Assembly (NCBI RefSeq): GCF_000454545.1
Contig: NZ_CM002139.1
Location: 4,135,361 to 4,152,175, forward strand
Direction: 5' to 3'
Source of the DNA: Xanthomonas cassavae CFBP 4642
GTDB taxonomy: Bacteria; Pseudomonadota; Gammaproteobacteria; Xanthomonadales; Xanthomonadaceae
DNA length: 16,815 bases
A program made the position numbers and the translations under genes. Below are positions 6,243 to 14,083 of this stretch, piece after piece (the stretch's first letter is position 1; each line of letters opens with the position of its first letter). Below the pieces are notes generated by a model that was not told the DNA's origin, did not search any database, and saw nothing but the letters and a program-made list of their open reading frames with translations.

Positions 6243-8183
6243 TCAGCGCGTGATGGCTGCGCGTTGTTCGCGCCAGTGCGCCTGCCAGGCCTGGAACATC
6301 AGCACCGTCCACAGGTGGGTATGCCATTTGCGTTCGCCGCCGTTGAAGTCGCGCCACAAGCCGGCCACGGTATCGGCGGCAAACACGCCCTCCCGCTGTA
6401 GCGTGCCATGCGCCAGCAGATCATCGGCCCAGCCATGCAGATCGCCGCGCAGCCACGCGCTGACCGGCGCGCCGAAGCCGCGCTTGCCGCGGTAGACCAT
6501 CGGGTCGGGCAGATACCGGCACAGCACGCGCTTGAGCAGGTACTTGCTGACCCCGTCGCGGTATTTCAGCGAAAGCGGCAGCGACCAGGCGAATTCGGCC
6601 ACGCGCCAGTCCAGCAGCGGCGCGCGCGCCTCCAGTCCCACCGCCATGGTGGTGCGATCCACCTTGCACAGCAGATCGTCGGGCAGATACGCGGCGAAAT
6701 CGGCCAGCATCATCGCGTCGGCAGGCGTACCCGACCCGTGCAATGGATCGGCCAGGCTGTAAAAACTTTCCGGCTCGGTGGCGCCCAGCACCACCGCGGC
6801 CGGATCGCGCCAGCGCGAGATGCGGTTGCGGTAGATGTCGCCGATGCCGCGTGCACCGGCCTCGGCCACCAGCGCGGCCAGCCCACCGGTACGCGAGGAT
6901 TCGCCCTTGCTGCGCGCCGCCAGCGCCATCAGCCGACGCAGCGGACCGGGCACCAGCCCATGCATGCGCCAGTTACGCAGCGCGCGCTGGTAACGGCCAT
7001 AGCCGAAGAACAATTCGTCGCCGCCATCGCCGGACAGCGCCACCGTCACTCCACCGCGCGCCAGCCGCGCCACCAGCGCCGTGGGCACCTGCGAGGCATC
7101 GGCGAACGGCTCGTCGAACATGTCAGGCAGGCTCGGAACCACCGCCAGCGCGTCGGCGCCGCTGACGTACAGCTCGGTGTGGTCGGTATGCAGATGCGTG
7201 GCCACTTCGCGCGCCAGCGGCGCCTCGTCGTGGTGCGAGCCTTCGAAGCCGATGCTGAAGGTGTGCACCGGCTGGGTGCTCTGCGCCTGCATCATCGCGG
7301 TGACGATGGACGAATCGGTACCGCCGGACAGGAACACGCCCACCGGCACATCGGCCACCATACGCAGCGCCACCGCATCGCTCAGCACGCCGTCCAGCTG
7401 GCCTTCGGCCTGCGCATCGGTGCCGGTGAACGGCGTTGCCAGCGCGCGCTGCATCGCCTCGCGCGCATTCCAGAACGGTTGCTGTGCCTGATCGGGCCGA
7501 TGCGCGGCCGCACCGGCGGCGACGGTCTGCGCATCCAGGCGCAGCACCCGGCCCGGCATCAGCTTGAAGGTGCGCTCGTGGATGCAGGCCGGCGCCGGGA
7601 TGTAGCCCAGCCGCAGCAGCAGGGTCAGCGCATTGCGATCGATCCCGTTGTCGAAGTGCGGGTGCTGCCACAGCGCCTTGAGTTCGGACCCGAACACCAG
7701 GGTGTCGCCGGCCCAGCCGTAGTACAGCGGCTTCTTGCCGACGCGGTCGCGGGCCAGATACAGGCAGTTGTCGCGCTCGTCCCACAATGCGAGGGCGAAC
7801 ATGCCGTTGCAGCGGGTCAGGGTGTCGTCCAGCCCCCACTCCACCACCGCCGCCAGCAGCACTTCGGTATCGGAATGCCCGCGGAAACGATGCCCCAGCG
7901 CGGCCAGCGCGCCACGCAGCTGCGCGAAGTTGTACACCTCGCCGTTGTAGGCCAGCACATAACGGCCATCGGCAGAGCGCATCGGCTGATGGCCCAGCGG
8001 CGACAGATCCAGGATGCTCAAGCGTTGATGCGCCAGCGCCACGCCGGCCTGCGCATCGCACCAGCTGCCGGCATCGTCGGGGCCGCGATGGCGCAAGGCG
8101 GCGCCCATCGGTCGCACCAGCGCATCGAGTTGTTCGCCATGCATGCGTGGCGAGGCCAGCAGCAGTCCAGCCAATCCGCACAT
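6243..8183 (-). CDS. asnB: Asparagine synthetase (glutamine-hydrolysing)
   Basis: Makes asparagine from aspartate and ATP using ammonia released from glutamine. It has 646 residues. The N-terminal class II glutamine amidotransferase domain begins MCGLAG, with Cys2 as the nucleophile after Met removal. Arg53 (HQRLSILD), YNGEVYN (79-85) and HSDTE (103-107) form its glutamine site. The C-terminal synthetase domain has the ATP-pyrophosphatase loop FLSGGTDSS (284-292) and GDGGDELFFGYGR. The ATG at 8183 is fixed by the required Cys2 and by an AGGAG ribosome site at 8192-8196, 8 bases upstream; the 57-codon upstream extension is not coding. It is longer than E. coli AsnB (about 554) and resembles the roughly 630-650-residue form also found in polysaccharide clusters, though none is seen here. 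The GST gene lies 31 bp upstream on the same strand and may share its transcript. Confidence 0.94.
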   Translation of the reverse strand: MCGLAGLLLASPRMHGEQLDALVRPMGAALRHRGPDDAGSWCDAQAGVALAHQRLSILDLSPLGHQPMRSADGRYVLAYNGEVYNFAQLRGALAALGHRFRGHSDTEVLLAAVVEWGLDDTLTRCNGMFALALWDERDNCLYLARDRVGKKPLYYGWAGDTLVFGSELKALWQHPHFDNGIDRNALTLLLRLGYIPAPACIHERTFKLMPGRVLRLDAQTVAAGAAAHRPDQAQQPFWNAREAMQRALATPFTGTDAQAEGQLDGVLSDAVALRMVADVPVGVFLSGGTDSSIVTAMMQAQSTQPVHTFSIGFEGSHHDEAPLAREVATHLHTDHTELYVSGADALAVVPSLPDMFDEPFADASQVPTALVARLARGGVTVALSGDGGDELFFGYGRYQRALRNWRMHGLVPGPLRRLMALAARSKGESSRTGGLAALVAEAGARGIGDIYRNRISRWRDPAAVVLGATEPESFYSLADPLHGSGTPADAMMLADFAAYLPDDLLCKVDRTTMAVGLEARAPLLDWRVAEFAWSLPLSLKYRDGVSKYLLKRVLCRYLPDPMVYRGKRGFGAPVSAWLRGDLHGWADDLLAHGTLQREGVFAADTVAGLWRDFNGGERKWHTHLWTVLMFQAWQAHWREQRAAITR

Positions 8184-8214
8184 CGTCAGTGCTCCTGCCC
8201 GCAGCGCATGCCGC

Positions 8215-8859
8215 TCATGCCGTCGCCGCGCCGGGCGCAGGCGCCGGCATTGCGATAAAACCGGGTACTGCCTGCACGCGCTGCAGCCAGGCGCCGATCG
8301 TCGGCCAGCGTTCCAGGTCGAAGCCGCCGTCTTCGGCGCAATGGGTGTAGGCAAACAGCGCGATATCGGCGATGCCGTAGTCGCTGCCGGTAAACCAGCG
8401 GTGCTGTCGCAGATGCTGTTCCATCACGGCCAGCGCCTGCTCGCCGCGGGCGCGCAGCTGCGGCAGCTCGGCACGGCGCGCGGCATCGCGCGGCGTCCAC
8501 AGGCTGATGAACCGCGCCACCGCGACATACGGCTCATGACTGTATTGCTCGAAGAACATCCAGCTCAGCGCCTGCGCACGTTGCCATGCGTCGGTGGGCA
8601 GGTACGGGGTGCCTTCGGCCAGCCAGAACAGGATCGCATTGGATTCGGTCAGCACGCGGCCGTCGTCGCGCTCCACCATCGGCACCTTGCCGTTGGGATT
8701 CTTGGACAGGTACTCGGGCGTGCGGGTCTGCCCGGCCACGCTGTCGACCTCGACCCAGTGATAGCGGCTGCCCAGTTGCTCCAGCAGCAAGCGCACCTTG
8801 TAGCAGTTGCCGGAACTGGACATGCCATGGACGGTTAACGGGGGACGCACGGTCGACAT
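8215..8859 (-). CDS. Glutathione S-transferase
   Basis: A 214-residue cytosolic glutathione transferase. The thioredoxin-like N-terminal domain has LTVHGMSSSGNCYKVR (8-23), with Ser/Cys candidates for thiol activation. The cis-proline is in NPNGKVPMV (Pro60) and the glutathione-binding ES pair is at 72-73 in LTESNAILFWLAEGT. The helical C-terminal domain includes GSDYGIADIALFAYTH, the usual N-capping segment. The ATG at 8859 keeps the first beta strand intact and has GGAG about 9 bases upstream; the internal Met13 would lose that strand. Its substrate cannot be predicted. It is followed 31 bp later by asnB. Confidence 0.9.
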   Translation of the reverse strand: MSTVRPPLTVHGMSSSGNCYKVRLLLEQLGSRYHWVEVDSVAGQTRTPEYLSKNPNGKVPMVERDDGRVLTESNAILFWLAEGTPYLPTDAWQRAQALSWMFFEQYSHEPYVAVARFISLWTPRDAARRAELPQLRARGEQALAVMEQHLRQHRWFTGSDYGIADIALFAYTHCAEDGGFDLERWPTIGAWLQRVQAVPGFIAMPAPAPGAATA

Positions 8860-8944
8860 CAAGCTGGCTCCGCGGCAGCGACGAGGGGCTGGCAGTGTCA
8901 CAGCCCCGTGCGCCTTTGCAAAGCCCTGTGCGCAGCGGCAGCGG

Positions 8945-8964
8945 CCGGTCGCCACCGCGACCGG
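8945..8964 (-). terminator. Hairpin after the DUF3857 gene, weak terminator candidate
   Basis: CCGGTCGC (8945-8952) and GCGACCGG (8957-8964) pair perfectly over 8 bp around a CACC loop, beginning 36 bases past the DUF3857 stop on the minus strand. No U-run follows. A second, 7-bp inverted repeat (GGGGCTG 8885-8891 with CAGCCCC 8901-8907) lies nearer the GST start and could be a leader hairpin. Confidence 0.35.
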
Positions 8965-9000
8965 GCTGCAGTGCGGGCGGCGTGGATCTCTCGCCAGTCC

Positions 9001-11601
9001 CTAGCCCATCGCGACGATGGCCACCGGCACCCCCAGCACCGCGCTCACCATACCCAGCAGCGACAGCGCCAAGGCCCAGGCGCCGAAGGCGCGGGACCGC
9101 GCGCAGCCGGTGGCGCCGGCAACCGCCTGCACCGAGCACACCGACCACCACAGCCCGCCCAGCAGCAACAGCAGGATGCACATCGCCAACTGCGCCATGC
9201 CGGCCGGATCGCTTGCCCCGGTCTGCAGCAACGCCACCCGGCCCTTCAACGCCACCAGTGCGGCGAACACGCACACCAGCCAGGGCAGCACGCTACCCGC
9301 CATCGCCGGCAACAGGCGTTGCACCTGCGCTGCACTGCCCATCCAGCGCAGCACGTACATGAGCAACACGCAGCCCAACGCAAGCAGCGCCGCCACCGCG
9401 ATGGCGCCGGCAACCTGCAGCCACCACGGCAGCGCCTGCAACCATAGCCATGCCGACACCAGCGTGGTCAGTGCGAACACCACCCAGGCGCCGCGACGCA
9501 GGCTGCCCTGCTGCGGCATTCGCTGCACCGTCGCGTGCGGGTCGAACAGCATCCCGCCCAGTCCACCGCGGCGCCACCAGGGCAGACAGGCGAGCACTGC
9601 TACCAGCAGCGCCAGCAACGCGGCCAGCGGAAAGCCCAGCGCGCGCCAGTCGGTTGGCTTTCTGCTGCGCTGTGGCTCAAGGTCGTGATCGAAGTACACC
9701 AGCTCGCGCGCGCGCTCCATGTCGGCTGCCGCACGCGCCACGCCATCGGCGGGAATGCGGTCGCTGAAGCGCTGCCATTCGCCGACGATGACGATGCGGC
9801 CATCGCGCTGCGAGACCGTGCGCGTGAAGCGGAACCAGGGGTTGGAGACGATCTGGGTGTCCGCCTTCAGTTGCACCGGCGGGTCCACCTGCACGCGTAC
9901 GGTCTGCCGCGCCAGCCGCGGGCCGCCCAGCGCCAGGGGACTCTTGCGCACCTGCTTGGGCAAGCTGTCCATCCAGTCGCTCAGCTGGAACAACGCAAAC
10001 CCGAGCTCGTCGCCCTCCTCTGCCGGCCATTGCAGGCGATAGCGCTCGCGCGTGCGCACGTTCAACGGATCGGTCGCGTCGATGGTCGGCACATCCACCT
10101 GGGTCAGCGCGGTGTAGTACTGCTGCATGAATTCCAGATACCGCGCGCCGATCGTCTCCGCGCCGTCGTTCTCGAAGCTGGCTGCAACGCGCTCGCCGCG
10201 CCCCTGCCGGTAGACGGTGTCCACGCTGAAGGTCGCCACCCGCTGCGGCCTGCGCAGCGAGATCACGATGTCTTCGTTCACCTCGACCTGCGGCAACGCC
10301 GGCATTGGCGAGGGCACTGCGACCAGCGCGTTCTGCCCGGCCAGTACCGGCAATCCACGCACGAACGGCAGCGGCCGGCGCTGCGCCAGCGGGCCGTCCT
10401 CGCGGTCACGGGTGGCGTCCACCCACACCTCGCCCTGCGGCAGGTGCGCACGCACCACCACATGATCGAACGCGTACGGGCTGGGCAGGCGCTTGTCCAG
10501 CGCGCTTCCCTTGTCGCTGCTGACCAGCACCGGCTCGGCCCGGATACCGGCCAGCTGCAGCAGCGCGATCAACAGCGTGGCCTTGTCCTTGCAGTCGCCG
10601 TAGCGGTTGCGCAAGGTCACTTCCGGTGCATGCGGGGCGTGCGAGTTCTCGCCCATGTCCAGGCCGACGTAGCGGATCTCGCCCTGCACGAAGGCCACCG
10701 CGCGCAGCAACGCGCCCTGTGGGTCGTCGCGACGCAACTGCAGGCTCTGCACCATGCCGGCCGCCACCTGCCGGTCCTTGAAGGCATCCGGATACAGCTG
10801 CGCCGCCCAGTCCGCCACGGCGGCCCAGTTGCCGGCGGTGGACACTTCGATCAGGCCGTACGGGTCCACATCGTCGGGGGCATCCCTTTCCTGCTGCATG
10901 GCCGCGATGCGGCTCGCGGCGATGCTCAACGTGGTGATGCCATCGGCGCTGTCGACGCTGCGGTTGAAACCCGGCGCGCTGATCCGCCACTGCAGCGCCA
11001 GGCCGGACGGGTAGCGCAGCCGGACCCGGCGCTCGCCCAACGGCACGCCGTAGCGCGCATCGAACACGTCGTAATAGCCCTTGCCCAATACCGGATTGCT
11101 GCCGGTGATGGTCACGCCATAGTCCACCCGGTCGCCGACACGCAGATCCGGCAGGGTGATCGACAAGGTCAGCGCGCCGTCGATCAGGCCGTCTTCCAAT
11201 CCGCTTTCGCGGCGCAATCTGGCGTAATGCGCGCGGTTGCGCATGTCGATGCGTTTGCCATCGCGCCAGACTTCCAGGCTGTTGAGTTCCAGCGTCTGGT
11301 ACTGCGGCTGGTAGTCGATCGAAATCTGCCCGGCCTCGTCCAGGCTCTTGGCGCGCAGCACGGTATAGCTCAGCCGCCGGTAGGCACGCGCGGCGCGCCC
11401 GGTCAGATCGATCTGATCGGAGACCAGCTCATAGCGCAGCCCGCCTGCGCCAGGCACGCTGTCGGGCACCGCATCGGCCACCACCCAGGCCGGCGCAGGC
11501 GCCATGGTCGGCGCCTCGTTCGCCAGCGCCGGCGCAATCGCCGTGGCGGCCAGTGCCCACATCACCCACAGCGCCCGGACCACGCCGGGCACCCGCGTCA
11601 T
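9001..11601 (-). CDS. DUF3857 and transglutaminase-like protein with polytopic membrane C-terminus
   Basis: A large envelope protein of about 866 residues. An N-terminal signal sequence or anchor (VVRALWVMWALAATAIAPALA) precedes a DUF3857 domain (about 50-240). A transglutaminase-like cysteine-protease-fold domain follows, with an apparently complete triad: Cys337 in RYGDCKDKATLL, His380 in FDHVVVRA and Asp395 in WVDATRD. After a beta-rich region the last 210 residues hold about six hydrophobic segments (roughly 654-676, 704-724, 727-751, 768-786, 803-826, 838-864). The catalytic part is probably periplasmic. Substrate and reaction are unknown; the family is linked only loosely to peptide or cell-wall processing. 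The ATG at 11601, with AAGGA just upstream, gives the cleanest signal peptide. An in-frame ATG at 11643 overlaps the upstream dehydrogenase gene by 11 bp, and a TTG behind GAGGAG is also possible. Translational coupling to that gene is likely. Confidence 0.85.
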   Translation of the reverse strand: MTRVPGVVRALWVMWALAATAIAPALANEAPTMAPAPAWVVADAVPDSVPGAGGLRYELVSDQIDLTGRAARAYRRLSYTVLRAKSLDEAGQISIDYQPQYQTLELNSLEVWRDGKRIDMRNRAHYARLRRESGLEDGLIDGALTLSITLPDLRVGDRVDYGVTITGSNPVLGKGYYDVFDARYGVPLGERRVRLRYPSGLALQWRISAPGFNRSVDSADGITTLSIAASRIAAMQQERDAPDDVDPYGLIEVSTAGNWAAVADWAAQLYPDAFKDRQVAAGMVQSLQLRRDDPQGALLRAVAFVQGEIRYVGLDMGENSHAPHAPEVTLRNRYGDCKDKATLLIALLQLAGIRAEPVLVSSDKGSALDKRLPSPYAFDHVVVRAHLPQGEVWVDATRDREDGPLAQRRPLPFVRGLPVLAGQNALVAVPSPMPALPQVEVNEDIVISLRRPQRVATFSVDTVYRQGRGERVAASFENDGAETIGARYLEFMQQYYTALTQVDVPTIDATDPLNVRTRERYRLQWPAEEGDELGFALFQLSDWMDSLPKQVRKSPLALGGPRLARQTVRVQVDPPVQLKADTQIVSNPWFRFTRTVSQRDGRIVIVGEWQRFSDRIPADGVARAAADMERARELVYFDHDLEPQRSRKPTDWRALGFPLAALLALLVAVLACLPWWRRGGLGGMLFDPHATVQRMPQQGSLRRGAWVVFALTTLVSAWLWLQALPWWLQVAGAIAVAALLALGCVLLMYVLRWMGSAAQVQRLLPAMAGSVLPWLVCVFAALVALKGRVALLQTGASDPAGMAQLAMCILLLLLGGLWWSVCSVQAVAGATGCARSRAFGAWALALSLLGMVSAVLGVPVAIVAMG

Positions 11602-11632
11602 CACATCCTTGCTGATCAACACCTGCTCCTCG

Positions 11633-12796
11633 TCAAAACGCATTGAGTCCGGTCAGCGCACGCCCCACCACCAGCTGATGCACGGTTTCGGTGCCTTCAT
11701 AGGTGATCACCGATTCCAGGTTCAGGGCATGCCGGATCGCCACATGGTCGGTGGTGATGCCGGCCGCGCCCAACAGATCGCGGCACTCGCGCGCCACGTC
11801 CAGCGCCATGCGGCAATTATTCCATTTCGCCAGCGAGATCTGCTCCGGCCGCAGCGTACCCGCCTCTTTCAGGCGACCGAGCTGCAGCGCCAGCAGCTGC
11901 GCGGTGGAGATCCGCCGCGCCATCTCCGCCAGTTTGATCTGCGCGCTCTGCGTGGCAGCCAGCGGCCGCCCGAACAGGATGCGCTCGCCGGCATAGTCCA
12001 GCGCCTCGCGCAGGCAGGCCACCGCCGCGCCGATCGCGCCCCAGGCGATGCCGTAACGCGCCTGGCTCAGGCATCCCAAGGGCGCCTTCAACCCGGCCGC
12101 GTTCGGCAGCCGCATCTGCTCGGGCACGAACACGTTGTCCAGGAACAAGGCCGAGGTGACCGAGGCGCGCAGACTCATCTTGTGCGCGATGTCCTGCGCG
12201 CTGAAGCCGGGGCTGTCGGTTTCCACCAGAAAGCCGCACACGCCATCGTCGGTATGCGCCCAGATGATCGCCAGCGCGGCGATGCTGCCGTTGGTGATCC
12301 ACATCTTGGCGCCGTTCAAACGCCAGCCATCGCCGTCGCGCACCGCGCGCGTCGACATCGCCGCCGGGTCCGAGCCGCCTTGCGCCTCGCTCAGGCCGAA
12401 ACAGCCAATCACCCGGCCGGCCGCCATCTCCGGCAACCAGCGCTGCCGTTGCGCATCGCTGCCATAGGCGTGGATGGGATACATGCACAGCGAAGACTGC
12501 ACGCTGACAAAGCTGCGCAGGCCGCTGTCGCCGCGCTCCAGCTCCTGGCAGATCAGTCCGTAAGACACCGCGCCCAGGCCCGCACCGCCGTCGCTGACCG
12601 GCAGGCTGGCACCGAGCAACCCCAATCCGGCCAGTTCCGGCACCCATTCGTGCGGGAAGCGCCCCGCATCGAAGGCAGCGCCGATCGCCGGCAGCACGCG
12701 CTCGTCGGTGAAGCGCGCCACCGCATCCTGCACCGCCCGCTCTTGGTCGGTCAGCAATGCACGTACATCGAAAAGATCGTCAGGACGCAGCGGCAT
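11633..12796 (-). CDS. gcdH: Acyl-CoA dehydrogenase, glutaryl-CoA dehydrogenase-like
   Basis: A 387-residue FAD enzyme that closely resembles glutaryl-CoA dehydrogenase, which oxidises and decarboxylates glutaryl-CoA to crotonyl-CoA in lysine and tryptophan breakdown. Diagnostic segments are SVQSSLCMYPIHAYGS (97-112), GCFGLSEAQGGSDPAAM, ARYGIAWGAIGA (246-257), FGRPLAATQ and HALNLESVITYEGTE with catalytic Glu367. Arg94-Ser95, used by this subfamily to hold the glutarate carboxylate, is present as GLRSFVSVQSS. The C-terminus GRALTGLNAF is typical. The ATG at 12796 is preferred to a TTG 10 codons upstream. Usual partners such as a CoA-transferase or LysR regulator are absent here. It is followed at once by the DUF3857 gene. 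The family is certain; exact substrate is probable. Confidence 0.87.
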   Translation of the reverse strand: MPLRPDDLFDVRALLTDQERAVQDAVARFTDERVLPAIGAAFDAGRFPHEWVPELAGLGLLGASLPVSDGGAGLGAVSYGLICQELERGDSGLRSFVSVQSSLCMYPIHAYGSDAQRQRWLPEMAAGRVIGCFGLSEAQGGSDPAAMSTRAVRDGDGWRLNGAKMWITNGSIAALAIIWAHTDDGVCGFLVETDSPGFSAQDIAHKMSLRASVTSALFLDNVFVPEQMRLPNAAGLKAPLGCLSQARYGIAWGAIGAAVACLREALDYAGERILFGRPLAATQSAQIKLAEMARRISTAQLLALQLGRLKEAGTLRPEQISLAKWNNCRMALDVARECRDLLGAAGITTDHVAIRHALNLESVITYEGTETVHQLVVGRALTGLNAF

Positions 12797-12880
12797 CGTC
12801 GCTTCCAGCCAGGAGAGAAACCGCAATTATCTGCCAGTTGCCGGCGCGATATCGCCGTGTCGACGCATTGGCCAGCCACA

Positions 12881-12911
12881 AAAAAAGAGCCGGCAATGCC
12901 GGCTCTTTTTT
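12881..12911 (-). terminator. Intrinsic terminator of the glycine-zipper protein gene
   Basis: A 14-bp perfect stem (12881-12894 with 12898-12911) closes an AAT loop, with GAGCCGGC core and A/T runs on both sides. On the minus strand it lies 20 bases after the stop at 12932 and ends in a U-run. It also insulates the gcdH-like gene, which starts 85 bp further on. Confidence 0.88.
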
Positions 12912-12931
12912 AAACGCTGCGCCGCAGTCGA

Positions 12932-13723
12932 TTACTGGCGGCTGCTCATCGCGTCCTGACGAACGCCGGCATCGCCAGCCGTCGAAGCGGTCTGGGTCAC
13001 CAGCTGGCCATCAACCACCGCCAGGCGATCGCTGGCCGGCTTGTCGTCCATGCGCACGGTCTTTTCGAAACCGTCGTAGCGGTAGGTCACGTCGTAGGCC
13101 ACCACATTGTCGGCGTCGCCCAGCGAGATGCGCTCGCCGGGCTTGTTGTCCATCCGCATGGTGCCGGTGGTGCCATCGGCATTGCGGTAGGTCACGTCAT
13201 ACCCAACCACGCGCGAGGACGAGGAATTGGCATTTTCGGTATGGCACTGGCGCTCGGTGCGATCCACCACGCGGCCGCCGACATGGTTGCGGTCCACCCG
13301 GTTACCGATGAAGCCGCCGCCCACCGCACCAGCGGCGGTCGCCAGCTTGCGGCCGTTGCCGCCGCCGACCTGATTACCGATCAGGCCACCGATGACCGCA
13401 CCGGCCACGGTGCCGCCGACATTGCCATCGCGCTCGGGCAGGCGCTCCTGCACCACCACGTCGCGGCACACTTCACGCGGTGACGAACTGGTGGTGGTTT
13501 CGCGGATCGCGTTGCTGTTGATGACCTGCGCGTACTGCGGCTCGCGCTGGGTGATCGGCGCCACCTTGATCACATCGGCGTATTCCAGGCCGCGCGGCGC
13601 CGGCTGGCCGTTGGCGACGAAGTCGCCGGACGACGGACGGTTGTTCATGAAGGCGGCTGTGGCCACCCCCCCAACCAGCAAGGCGCCAGCAGCGACCAGT
13701 ATAGTTGTCGTATTGCTCTTCAT
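12932..13723 (-). CDS. Glycine zipper 2TM-domain envelope protein
   Basis: A 263-residue protein with an uncleaved anchor or signal segment (TTTILVAAGALLVGGVATAAF, 5-25), so probably held in the envelope and facing the periplasm. The centre is a glycine zipper of the Rickettsia 17-kDa antigen type (GGTVAGAVIGGLIGNQVGGG, 103-122, then AGAVGGGFIGNRV). The C-terminal third contains two copies of a motif of about 35 residues: VVGYDVTYRNADG...MRMDNKPGERI and VVAYDVTYRYDG...VRMDDKPASDRL. Two cysteines (86 and 160) flank the zipper and could form a disulfide. There is no lipobox. The ATG at 13723 has AGGGAG about 7 bases upstream. Biochemical function is unknown. The gene has its own terminator and is divergent from the DUF6116 gene. 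Confidence 0.85.
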   Translation of the reverse strand: MKSNTTTILVAAGALLVGGVATAAFMNNRPSSGDFVANGQPAPRGLEYADVIKVAPITQREPQYAQVINSNAIRETTTSSSPREVCRDVVVQERLPERDGNVGGTVAGAVIGGLIGNQVGGGNGRKLATAAGAVGGGFIGNRVDRNHVGGRVVDRTERQCHTENANSSSSRVVGYDVTYRNADGTTGTMRMDNKPGERISLGDADNVVAYDVTYRYDGFEKTVRMDDKPASDRLAVVDGQLVTQTASTAGDAGVRQDAMSSRQ

Positions 13724-13867
13724 CACCAGCTCCCTGCGGACGCGCCGCGTTGTTGACGGCGTGATTCCAGCACGGGAACCCTGAACGAAAACGCCCTCGC
13801 TCATGAATGGCGCGGTTAAGTTCAGCTAGCGGTTACTTCATGCACTTCTAACAGCAGGAGCCGACGC

Positions 13868-14083
13868 ATGCGAAATCCTCTGACCACATGCGCGCTGGAA
13901 TGGGCCGGCAAGCTGCGCTATCCCACTCTATTCAAACTGGCGGCCGTGCTGTTTGCGGTGGACCTGTTGTTGCCCGATCCGCTTCCCTTCCTGGACGAGT
14001 TGCTGTTCGGGCTGACCACGCTGTTGCTGGCGAACTGGAAGACCCGCAAGGCACCGCTGCCGACACCGGCGCGCCGCCCCTGA
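13868..14083 (+). CDS. DUF6116-type small membrane-associated protein
   Basis: A 71-residue protein with one hydrophobic stretch (LFKLAAVLFAVDLLLPDPLPFL) followed by a second short one (ELLFGLTTLLLANW) and a basic tail; it may form a membrane hairpin around the proline-rich DPLPF turn. I recognise it as the small DUF6116 family of xanthomonads, whose function is unknown. AGGAG at 13856-13860 is 7 bases before the ATG, strong support for a real start. Its TGA overlaps the next gene's ATG (TGATG), so the two are probably translated together. Confidence 0.78.
   Translation: MRNPLTTCALEWAGKLRYPTLFKLAAVLFAVDLLLPDPLPFLDELLFGLTTLLLANWKTRKAPLPTPARRP

Noticed and set aside
6408..8258. 616-codon plus-strand open frame opposite asnB
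   Set aside because: It mirrors asnB codons and has no domain signature; asnB has its full set of catalytic motifs and a strong ribosome site.
9535..11646. 703-codon plus-strand open frame opposite the DUF3857 gene
   Set aside because: It is antisense to a clear gene, low in hydrophobic order, rich in Arg, His, Gln and Ala, and shows no family motif. Long antisense frames are expected in DNA this GC-rich.
11504..12913. 469-codon plus-strand open frame opposite the gcdH-like gene
   Set aside because: It is antisense to a well-conserved enzyme and shows the same composition bias as the other shadow frames.
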